Assembly: GCA_964483985.1 (NCBI GenBank)
Contig: CAZADS010000053.1
Location: 1-17,200, forward strand
DNA length: 17,200 nucleotides
Direction: 5' to 3'
From: CAZADS01 sp964483985
Lineage (GTDB): Bacteria; Pseudomonadota; Alphaproteobacteria; Thalassobaculales; Thalassobaculaceae
In this document: one piece after another, positions 7,947 to 13,699 of the stretch
How the letters are laid out: every line of letters starts with the position of its first letter
Position numbering within the stretch: position 1 is the stretch's first letter
The notes under the pieces: model-generated
The model's database searches: none
Seen by the model: only the letters and a program-made list of their open reading frames with translations
Told to the model about the DNA's origin: nothing
Made by a program: the position numbers and the translations under genes

Positions 7947-8272
7947 TCGTTGTAGTCCTCTTGCCAGTTAGAATTAGTTTCCCCCATAGTTTTGTTTGTT
8001 TCATATACGTGACGTAAGATTTCGGCTACGGCTGCAATGGCTTCCAAGGGTATTTCGCAGTCTATTTCGACCACGGAAAGTATTTCGGCTAATTCCGGAT
8101 CAGTCCGAACCTTGATGTCATTGTCAAATGCTAACCTTAATATTTTTTCTGCAAGGTCTCCATGTCCTTTTGCTTTTACCGTAGGTCTTGTTTTTGTTGT
8201 TTTGTCCTGCTTTAGTGCGATAGCAATCTGTCGTTTTGATTCAGATGATTTGTCAACTCCATCATTAGACAA
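7943..8272 (-). CDS. Stand-alone FlhB C-terminal-domain-like protein (FhlB / EscU-YscU-HrcU family)
   Basis: The product resembles the cytoplasmic C-domain of FlhB without its membrane part. IAIALKQD, KAKGHGDLAEKILRLAFDNDI and DCEIPLEAIAAVAEILRHVYE line up with AVALKYE, VAKGADEVALRIRDVANENEV and DDEIPPEHYKAVAEIISYVF of the full FlhB in this window. The self-cleaving NPTH motif is absent: the position before IAIALK reads SESKRQ. The chosen start is TTG 8272, with AGGA seven bases upstream, giving 109 residues, about the family size. A longer frame to TTG 8353 would add 27 non-conserved residues. FhlB-type proteins can partly replace the C-domain of FlhB in some bacteria. It is the first gene of the minus-strand group and overlaps the next gene by TTGA. 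Confidence 0.82.
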   Translation of the reverse strand: MSNDGVDKSSESKRQIAIALKQDKTTKTRPTVKAKGHGDLAEKILRLAFDNDIKVRTDPELAEILSVVEIDCEIPLEAIAAVAEILRHVYETNKTMGETNSNWQEDYND

Positions 8273-8377
8273 TTGCGGATCCTCAAAGTAAAAAATCAAA
8301 TTAGCAGGGTTTATGAATTCAGAATTCCTATTTATTTGTAACAGATAGTGCAATGAAAATCATTCTGATTATTTTGG

Positions 8378-8394
8378 TTGGCACGACATTTGCT
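8378..8394 (+). promoter_or_regulatory. Sigma-54 (RpoN) promoter for the flgB operon
   Basis: TTGGCACGACATTTGCT fits the sigma-54 consensus YTGGCACG-N4-TTGCW at every fixed position. The -24 GG is at 8380-8381 and the -12 GC at 8392-8393. Transcription would begin near 8405, about 77 bases before flgB. Sigma-54 control of rod and basal-body operons is well known in alphaproteobacteria such as Caulobacter. It needs an enhancer-binding activator that is not in this window. Confidence 0.87.
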
Positions 8395-8481
8395 TTGGGA
8401 ATTGAGAGGTCCCGTCCTCAAATTTATGATTGGTTTGCCGAATTTCTATGTTGGATGCACAAATTTAGTGGGGTTAAATAA

Positions 8482-8892
8482 ATGGAATTAGCTAAAATGG
8501 ACTTATTCCGTATGGCTACTGGGAAAATGGGTTGGCTTGCTGAGAGACAGAAAATTCTTGCGCAGAACATAGCTAATGCAGATACGCCTGGATATAATGC
8601 AAAGGATTTAAAACCTCAGAATTTTTCTAGATTTTTACAAAAATCCGCGAACATGCGAGTTATGCAGACTTCAATTGGTCACATTGAAGGCACGGCGCTT
8701 CGTAACGAGTTTCGTACTGTGAAAGAAAAGAACACTGATGTTTACGAGGTGAACCCTAATGAAAATGCGGTTATTATGGAAGAACAACTTATGAAGGTCA
8801 GTGAATCTTCCATGCATTATCAATTAGCTAGTAATATTTATCGAAAAAATTTGTCTATGTTCCGGTTAGCGTTAGGGTTTAGAGGCGGCTAA
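8482..8892 (+). CDS. flgB: Flagellar proximal rod protein FlgB
   Basis: FlgB is a proximal rod subunit, exported by the flagellar type III system and placed on the MS ring-FliE base. The 136-residue product carries the N-terminal rod/hook signature (LAERQKILAQNIANADTPGY at about 19-38, then AKDLKPQNF). The C-terminal helix region has MKVSESSMHYQLASNIYRKN and ends FRLALGFRGG. There is no cleavable signal, as expected for a type III export substrate. The ATG at 8482 has a GGGG ribosome site eight bases upstream. It is the first gene after the sigma-54 promoter, and flgC follows 34 bases later. Confidence 0.97.
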   Translation: MELAKMDLFRMATGKMGWLAERQKILAQNIANADTPGYNAKDLKPQNFSRFLQKSANMRVMQTSIGHIEGTALRNEFRTVKEKNTDVYEVNPNENAVIMEEQLMKVSESSMHYQLASNIYRKNLSMFRLALGFRGG

Positions 8893-8926
8893 AACTCCTC
8901 CCACATTGAAAGGAATGGAGATTAAT

Positions 8927-9343
8927 ATGGGAATGGATCTTGTAAATGCGCTAAAAATATCTGCTTCAGGCATGAAAGCTCAGGGGACACGGTTACGAGT
9001 GATTTCTGAGAACATTGCTAATCAAGATTCGGTGGGGACCATGCAAGGAGCAGACCCTTATCGCAGGAAAACCATAGTTTTTAAGGATATTCTCGACCGC
9101 CAGCTTAACGTTGATTTAGTTCAAGTTCATAAAATTGGTAGAGATGCCTCCGATTTCGTTATAGCTTATGAACCTTACCACCCATTAGCGGATGACGGGG
9201 GGTATATTAAAAGACCCAATGTAAATGGTTTGATAGAAATGATGGATATGCGCGAGGCACAGAGAACGTATGAAGCAAATTTAACGGTACTAGAATCATC
9301 AAAAAATATGGTTCAGCGAACAATTGATCTGCTAAGAAAATGA
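8927..9343 (+). CDS. flgC: Flagellar proximal rod protein FlgC
   Basis: FlgC is a proximal rod subunit that assembles with FlgB and FlgF. It has 138 residues from ATG 8927. Features are the N-terminal rod motif (ALKISASGMKAQGTRLRVIS, ENIANQDSVG), the Y-R-R-K block after ADP, and a C-terminal MMDMREAQRTYEANLTVLES with NMVQRTIDLL, all standard for FlgC. The start is set by GGAG six bases upstream of ATG 8927. An upstream in-frame TTG (8906) would add seven residues without a better ribosome site. ATG 8933 is a weaker alternative. It sits between flgB and fliE on one strand as part of the same operon. Confidence 0.97.
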   Translation: MGMDLVNALKISASGMKAQGTRLRVISENIANQDSVGTMQGADPYRRKTIVFKDILDRQLNVDLVQVHKIGRDASDFVIAYEPYHPLADDGGYIKRPNVNGLIEMMDMREAQRTYEANLTVLESSKNMVQRTIDLLRK

Positions 9344-9403
9344 CCGAAATAAGTAGCTAAACAGTGAGAATTATGTTATTGTGCGCGTGTTAAGGAGGTT
9401 AAG

Positions 9404-9700
9404 TTGGTAGGACGTGTAGGTGAGATCATTCAACAAGCGGCACGCCTTGGAGCCACAGATAATATTTCTGATAAAGCAGGTAATAGTGACTTCGCCAACC
9501 TTGTGAAGGAAGCTGCTCAAGGCGCCATTGGAACATTACGGGAAGGCGAAACCATGGGTATGAAGGGAATCACTGGTGAAGCTGACTTGACCGACGTTGT
9601 TTCTGCTGTAAATAGTGCTGAAACTACCTTGCAGTTGGTTACCACTCTTCGCGACCGTATGGTTCAGGCGTATCAGGAAATATTAAGAATGCCCATTTAG
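9404..9700 (+). CDS. fliE: Flagellar hook-basal body complex protein FliE
   Basis: FliE links the MS ring to the proximal rod and is the first substrate through the export gate. The 98-residue product is the usual family length. The conserved C-terminal part TDVVSAVNSAETTLQLVTTL, then RDRMVQAYQEILRMPI, is diagnostic. The N-terminal half is variable and polar. The start is TTG 9404, set by a strong ribosome site AAGGAGG at 9392-9398 with five bases between. No in-frame ATG is near it. Sixty bases separate flgC and fliE with no obvious promoter. Confidence 0.96.
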   Translation: MVGRVGEIIQQAARLGATDNISDKAGNSDFANLVKEAAQGAIGTLREGETMGMKGITGEADLTDVVSAVNSAETTLQLVTTLRDRMVQAYQEILRMPI

Positions 9701-9701
9701 T

Positions 9702-9714
9702 GGTCCATCGGACC
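9702..9714. other. Small hairpin after fliE
   Basis: GGTCC at 9702-9706 and GGACC at 9710-9714 can pair around a three-base loop, directly after the fliE stop. No T-run follows, so it is not a classical intrinsic terminator. It might protect a processed 3' end or reduce read-through. The 103-base gap before fliQ holds nothing else clear. Confidence 0.25.
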
Positions 9715-9803
9715 CAATCAACTTTTAAGTTAGTCTTTTTAAAATCTGATTTGATAATGTTTCCACTTGGTCAGGCAGTTTTTTGACGAATTAATAAACA
9801 CAT

Positions 9804-10073
9804 ATGAATGACGTTGAAGCTATAGAAATTGGTCGTCAGGCAGTTTTGGCTGTACTTACCATGTCTGTGCCTGTTATGGCAGTGGCCTTAGGCGTAGGGT
9901 TGATAATTTCTTTGTTTCAGGCATTAACGCAGCTTCAGGAAATGACCTTGGTTTTCGTTCCAAAAATAATCGTTGTTTTTATATCAATAGTGCTGCTCTT
10001 GCCGTTTATGCTGGCCACTTTATCGAGTTTTATGGAGTTAATTGCTGACCGAATTATAGGGTTAGGCGGTTAA
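9804..10073 (+). CDS. fliQ: Flagellar type III export gate protein FliQ
   Basis: FliQ is the small two-helix subunit of the FliPQR export pore. The 89-residue product is the normal family length. It has a first hairpin helix (AVLAVLTMSVPVMAVALGVG, about 14-33), the conserved loop LIISLFQALTQLQEMTLVFV, a Pro-Lys turn (VPKIIVVF) and a second helix (IIVVFISIVLLLPFMLATL). The ATG at 9804 has no good ribosome site, so translation may be weak. This would fit the low copy number of FliQ, but that is inference. fliR follows 52 bases later. Confidence 0.97.
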   Translation: MNDVEAIEIGRQAVLAVLTMSVPVMAVALGVGLIISLFQALTQLQEMTLVFVPKIIVVFISIVLLLPFMLATLSSFMELIADRIIGLGG

Positions 10074-10125
10074 ATCTGAGAAAAATTAACAAAATTAAAA
10101 CGACTGGATAAGAACGACCAATTTA

Positions 10126-10893
10126 ATGGCTTTAGAGCAGTTTCTCCCCTTACAAGTTTACGCGTTTATGATGGTTTTCACGCGATTAGGAGCGACTGTA
10201 ATGCTATTACCCGGTGTCGGTGAAGCATATGTTCCCGTAAATGTTAGATTACTTTTTGCTCTACTATTAACCATAGTTGCCTCTCCTGTCGTATCAATGG
10301 CTTTACCGTCTGACCCGCCGTCGTTCATTAAATTTTTCGTTTTATTGGCGGGTGAATTTTTTATTGGGATCTACATAGGCGTGGTATCACGAATTATGTT
10401 GCTTACATTAGATTCAGCTGGCCGTTTCATTGCCACGAGCATTGGCATGGCCAATGCTCAGATATTTAACCCGAGCATTTCGAATCAGGCATCAATACCC
10501 GGTTTAATGCTGACCACTATGGGTATAATGATCCTTTTTGCTACCAATATGCACCATACGTTAATATTAGCAGTGATAGATAGCTATTCTCTTTTCCCTC
10601 CGGGTGTTCTAATGCCCGTTGGAGATTTTTCCTTGGTCATTTCCAGGACAGTTTCTGATAGCTTTAAAATTGCTCTTCAGATATCCGCTCCCTTTATTGT
10701 GTTGAGTTTAGTTTTTTTTATGGGTCTTGGGATGCTTGCCAGGTTGATGCCCCAACTACAGATCTTTTTTGTGGGTCTACCCATTCAAATTACCGGCGGA
10801 ATCTTTCTTTTTTCGGTAATTTTAAGTGGTTTATTTACAGTATTTATAAATTATTATGGTACTCATCTTAATGAATACATTACTTCAAATTAG
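10126..10893 (+). CDS. fliR: Flagellar type III export gate protein FliR
   Basis: FliR completes the FliPQR pore and contacts FlhB. The product has 255 residues with about six hydrophobic segments. Family features include the start FLPLQVYAFMMVFTRLGATV, followed by LLPGVGEAYVPVNVRLLFAL. The stretch GEFFIGIYIGVVSRIMLLTL and the block SIGMANAQIFNPSISNQASI also belong to the family. Late features are LGMLARLMPQLQIFFVGLPI and a closing hydrophobic segment. Length and order are typical. The ATG at 10126 has only a weak ribosome site (GGATAAG further upstream). It lies 52 bases after fliQ and 16 bases before flhB in the usual order. Confidence 0.96.
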   Translation: MALEQFLPLQVYAFMMVFTRLGATVMLLPGVGEAYVPVNVRLLFALLLTIVASPVVSMALPSDPPSFIKFFVLLAGEFFIGIYIGVVSRIMLLTLDSAGRFIATSIGMANAQIFNPSISNQASIPGLMLTTMGIMILFATNMHHTLILAVIDSYSLFPPGVLMPVGDFSLVISRTVSDSFKIALQISAPFIVLSLVFFMGLGMLARLMPQLQIFFVGLPIQITGGIFLFSVILSGLFTVFINYYGTHLNEYITSN

Positions 10894-10909
10894 GTAGAAA
10901 GTTCGACGA

Positions 10910-11983
10910 TTGTCAGAAGAACAGGACGTTTCTCAGAAAACCGAAGAAGCCACACCGCGTAAACTCTTGGAGGCACGAGAAAAAGGGAATGTTATATCTT
11001 CCCAAGAAGTTTCCCATTTTGCGGTTTTATTGGCAGGAGCGCTTATCGCTGCTTTTCTTGGGCCTTTCTTGGCCAATAAGTTAGTGACTGCTGTTGGAGG
11101 CTTATTATTTAATTTCCACGTTATCGATGTAGATGCTGCAAATATAGGAGTTATTTTAAAAAACGTTATTTTACAGGTGGGATTGGGAATGTTCCCGCTT
11201 GTTGCGGTTGTCTTTATATTTGCTATAGGGGCTAAGCTTCTAGTCAGTGGGTTTTTATTTAGTAGTGAAAGTCTTAAGCCATCAATTGAACGTATTTCTC
11301 CAATAAAAGGATTTTCTCGTCTTTTCAGCCTCAAGTCGTTGATTGAATTTTTAAAAGGTATCGTAAAGCTCACTATTGTGGGAGCTATTGCAGTCTTAAT
11401 CGCCCTGCCAGTGTTTGATAAAGTCGAACTATTAATGCAGATGGACATTATTGAGACTGTCGAGGAAACTCAGTCTATTATAACAAAGATGTTTATTGGA
11501 GTTGTAGCGATAATGGCCATTATCGCTGCACTCGATTATATGTATCAACGGTTTGAATACTTGAAACAAATGCGGATGAGCCGGCAAGAAGTGAAGGATG
11601 AGTTCAAACAATCGGACGGTGATCCGCTGGTTAGAGGGAGATTGCGCCAAATTAGGACAGCACGTGCTCGTGCACGAATGATGGCTGCAGTACCCGAGGC
11701 TGACGTTGTAGTGACCAATCCTACCCACTTCGCTGTAGCATTAAAATACGAGATGGCTTCAATGAATGCGCCTAGATTGGTGGCTAAAGGAGCGGATGAA
11801 GTAGCGTTAAGAATTCGTGATGTTGCAAACGAAAACGAAGTTCCCGTTGTTGAAAACCCGCCAATAGCAAGGGCCTTATTCGAAACTGCTGATATTGACG
11901 ATGAAATACCACCAGAGCATTATAAAGCGGTTGCTGAGATTATAAGCTACGTTTTTAAACTTAAAAATAAGCCATTAAATTGA
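10910..11983 (+). CDS. flhB: Flagellar export switch protein FlhB
   Basis: FlhB is the membrane component that switches the export gate from rod/hook to filament substrates by self-cleavage. The 357-residue product starts with the family signature SEEQDVSQKTEEATPRKLLE, then AREKGNV. It has four hydrophobic segments (about 30-50, 85-108, 140-165 and 188-206). The linker is RMSRQEVKDEFKQSDGDP. The cytoplasmic domain carries an intact NPTH autocleavage site (Asn270-Pro271), followed by FAVALKYE and PLARAL-like ENPPIARALFETADIDDEIP. The start is TTG 10910, preceding the conserved SEEQD, with only a weak AGAAAG ribosome site. It is the last gene of the plus-strand flagellar run. Confidence 0.97.
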   Translation: MSEEQDVSQKTEEATPRKLLEAREKGNVISSQEVSHFAVLLAGALIAAFLGPFLANKLVTAVGGLLFNFHVIDVDAANIGVILKNVILQVGLGMFPLVAVVFIFAIGAKLLVSGFLFSSESLKPSIERISPIKGFSRLFSLKSLIEFLKGIVKLTIVGAIAVLIALPVFDKVELLMQMDIIETVEETQSIITKMFIGVVAIMAIIAALDYMYQRFEYLKQMRMSRQEVKDEFKQSDGDPLVRGRLRQIRTARARARMMAAVPEADVVVTNPTHFAVALKYEMASMNAPRLVAKGADEVALRIRDVANENEVPVVENPPIARALFETADIDDEIPPEHYKAVAEIISYVFKLKNKPLN

Positions 11984-12173
11984 CCCGTTCAGTATTGACA
12001 TGGGGTTCTCGGCGGGCACGGACTTTTTAAAAACTGATGTTTAGACTAATTTAAGCAATATTGGATGAAAATCTAATATTTATATTTGTGGAATTTAATT
12101 TATTGAAATCAATATATAGTTACTGGTTCTATATTTAGTTAACGAAGTAATATCAAATCCATGATTTAGTAGT

Positions 12174-12188
12174 GAACAAAACCAGAAT
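12174..12188. promoter_or_regulatory. Candidate LexA (SOS) box, upstream copy
   Basis: GAAC-N7-GAAT matches seven of eight fixed bases of the alphaproteobacterial LexA direct repeat GAAC-N7-GAAC (GTTC-N7-GTTC on the other strand). It lies about 165 bases before recA and 31 bases from a second similar copy. The position upstream of recA supports it, but one mismatch in AT-rich DNA leaves room for chance. Confidence 0.35.
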
Positions 12189-12194
12189 AAATGC

Positions 12195-12222
12195 TTGAAA
12201 AAGAGAACAAAGCATGTACATT
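12195..12222 (+). promoter_or_regulatory. Candidate sigma-70-type promoter of recA
   Basis: TTGAAA (12195-12200) and TACATT (12217-12222) are separated by sixteen bases, giving five of six and four of six matches to the housekeeping consensus. The start would fall near 12229, leaving a leader of about 120 bases. The downstream LexA-like box overlaps it. It is weak as a motif on its own and is supported mainly by that overlap. Confidence 0.25.
12205..12219. promoter_or_regulatory. Candidate LexA (SOS) box, downstream copy
   Basis: GAAC-N7-GTAC matches seven of eight bases of GAAC-N7-GAAC. It lies between the -35 and -10 elements of a candidate recA promoter (TTGAAA 12195-12200, sixteen bases, TACATT 12217-12222), where a bound repressor would block RNA polymerase. 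Confidence 0.35.
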
Positions 12223-12352
12223 AATCATAACTTGATGGCTGATTTTGCTAAAGAAACTAAATGCAAGTCTTTAAATGCTAATTGGTCTGATGCCTGAGGA
12301 TAGAGTATTTGAATTGCAATTTGTTTGATAGTTATGAGATATGGAGATTGGA

Positions 12353-13438
12353 ATGAATATTACACCACTACGTGTTCTAGATAGGAATCCTATGGATAAA
12401 TCAAAGGCATTAGAAGCGGCACTTGGACAGATAGAAAAAGCATTTGGTAAGGGCTCCGTTATGAAGTTGGGGCATCAGCAAAATCCAATAGATATCGATG
12501 TTGTTTCTACTGGGTCTCTCGGATTGGATATAGCACTTGGAATAGGCGGATTACCTAGAGGACGCATTGTTGAAATCTATGGACCCGAAAGTTCAGGAAA
12601 GACAACGATGGCACTTCATGCGGTAGCAGAAGGACAAAAAAAAGGAGGAGTGTGCGCCTTCGTAGATGCAGAGCACGCTTTGGACCCAGCATACGCGCGT
12701 AAACTTGGTGTAGACATCGATGAATTATTAATTTCGCAGCCTGATGCTGGTGAGCAGGCATTGGAAATAGCAGACACATTAGTTCGATCAGGCGCAATAG
12801 ATGTACTTGTAATCGATTCTGTTGCGGCTCTGGTCCCTCGGGCTGAACTTGAAGGGGAGATGGGTGACAGTCATGTTGGGTTGCAGGCTCGTTTGATGAG
12901 CCAAGCGCTCAGAAAACTTACATCTTCAATTTCAAAATCTAATTGTTTAGTGATTTTTATTAACCAAATTAGGTTAAAAATTGGTGTGATGTTTGGAAAT
13001 CCAGAAACTACGTCTGGCGGGAATGCCTTAAAATTTTACTCATCGGTAAGATTGGATATACGACGAATCGGGGCGATAAAAGATAGAGATGAGATTGTAG
13101 GCAATCAAACTCGCGTTAAAGTTGTAAAAAATAAAGTTGCTCCACCATTTAGGGTGGTTGAATTTGATATTATGTATGGAGAAGGTGTTTCCAAAAATGG
13201 TGAGCTACTGGATCTAGGGGTAAATGCTGGGATTGTTGAAAAGGCGGGCTCTTGGTTTAGTCATAATGGAGAGCGAATCGGCCAAGGTAGAGAAAACGCG
13301 AAAACATTTCTCAAAGACCATCCGGCAGTTGCAAGTATAATTGAAAAAGCAATTCGGGAAAATGCTGGGTTGGTAGCAGAAGTTATGTTGGCGGGTCCTG
13401 AACCTGATGAGGAGCAAGTGGAAAGTAATTTGAACTAG
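12353..13438 (+). CDS. recA: Recombinase RecA
   Basis: RecA forms ATP-dependent filaments on single-stranded DNA, drives homologous strand exchange and triggers LexA self-cleavage. The 361-residue product shows the start block ALEAALGQIEKAFGKGSVMK and Walker A GPESSGKT (77-84). Walker B is VLVIDSVAAL (Asp155), the L1 region is ELEGEMGDSHVGLQARLMSQ, and L2 is IRLKIGVMFGNPETTSGGNA. The tail is acidic (EPDEEQVES). All key residues are present. ATG 12353 is chosen because GGAG lies six bases upstream; ATG 12341 would add four residues with no good ribosome site. The next gene is alaS, a common alphaproteobacterial neighbour. No recX was seen between them. Confidence 0.98.
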   Translation: MNITPLRVLDRNPMDKSKALEAALGQIEKAFGKGSVMKLGHQQNPIDIDVVSTGSLGLDIALGIGGLPRGRIVEIYGPESSGKTTMALHAVAEGQKKGGVCAFVDAEHALDPAYARKLGVDIDELLISQPDAGEQALEIADTLVRSGAIDVLVIDSVAALVPRAELEGEMGDSHVGLQARLMSQALRKLTSSISKSNCLVIFINQIRLKIGVMFGNPETTSGGNALKFYSSVRLDIRRIGAIKDRDEIVGNQTRVKVVKNKVAPPFRVVEFDIMYGEGVSKNGELLDLGVNAGIVEKAGSWFSHNGERIGQGRENAKTFLKDHPAVASIIEKAIRENAGLVAEVMLAGPEPDEEQVESNLN

Positions 13439-13605
13439 TTCGATTGTATAAAATTTGATGGATTGTAAATTTAAACATTGATCAGTTGCATTTAGAGATC
13501 GTACTACTTTGGAATAGTTGAAAACTCTGGGCAAGTAAGTTAGCGATTAGCAGATTTGTCTAATATTCTCATCCTGTTCCCTAAATTTAGCTTGTTGGGG
13601 TTTAC

Positions 13606-13676
13606 TGGACTTGCTTGCACACGTCCATTACAAAACCAATTCGGTTGGTGCGGCTTGTTGGTTCGAAGGCTCGCAC
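13606..13676 (+). promoter_or_regulatory. Structured leader upstream of alaS (three small inverted repeats, two mutually exclusive)
   Basis: TGGAC 13606-13610 pairs with GTCCA 13623-13627. ACCAA 13635-13639 pairs with TTGGT 13645-13649. GTGCGGC 13648-13654 pairs with GC-T-CGCAC 13669-13676 with one bulged T. The second and third share bases 13648-13649, so they cannot fully form together, and the third ends 23 bases before the alaS ATG. There is no T-run, hence no simple terminator. A role in alaS control is possible, but stems this short also arise by chance. Confidence 0.25.
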
Positions 13677-13699
13677 CCGTATGGGATTAGGGTGAAAGC

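Larger units (their letters stand above)
11984..12352. other. 369-base AT-rich gap between flhB and recA with regulatory-looking sites
   Basis: No convincing gene is present. The best small frame is 27 codons at 12214-12297, with no similarity I recognise. The gap ends the flagellar run and carries the recA control region (a candidate promoter and two LexA-like boxes, listed separately). No clear rho-independent terminator was found after flhB. A GC-richer patch (about 12005-12025) before TTTTT does not form a clean stem. Confidence 0.6.

Noticed and set aside
8353..8481. 42-codon plus-strand frame with a hydrophobic N-terminus, ending directly before flgB.
   Set aside because: The exact sigma-54 promoter lies inside it and the predicted transcript begins downstream of its ATG; the ribosome site is also poor. 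It is best read as leader DNA, unless a second upstream promoter exists.
10933..11448. 171-codon minus-strand frame opposite flhB.
   Set aside because: It is a shadow of the conserved FlhB frame, with no ribosome site or domain.
12214..12297. 27-codon frame in the recA leader.
   Set aside because: It is very short, overlaps the candidate promoter and LexA-like box, and lacks a ribosome site.
13648..13676. GGTTCGAA within a stem before alaS, resembling a tRNA T-loop.
   Set aside because: The flanking bases do not form a T-arm and no acceptor, D-arm or anticodon arm can be found, so it is not a tRNA or a clear remnant.
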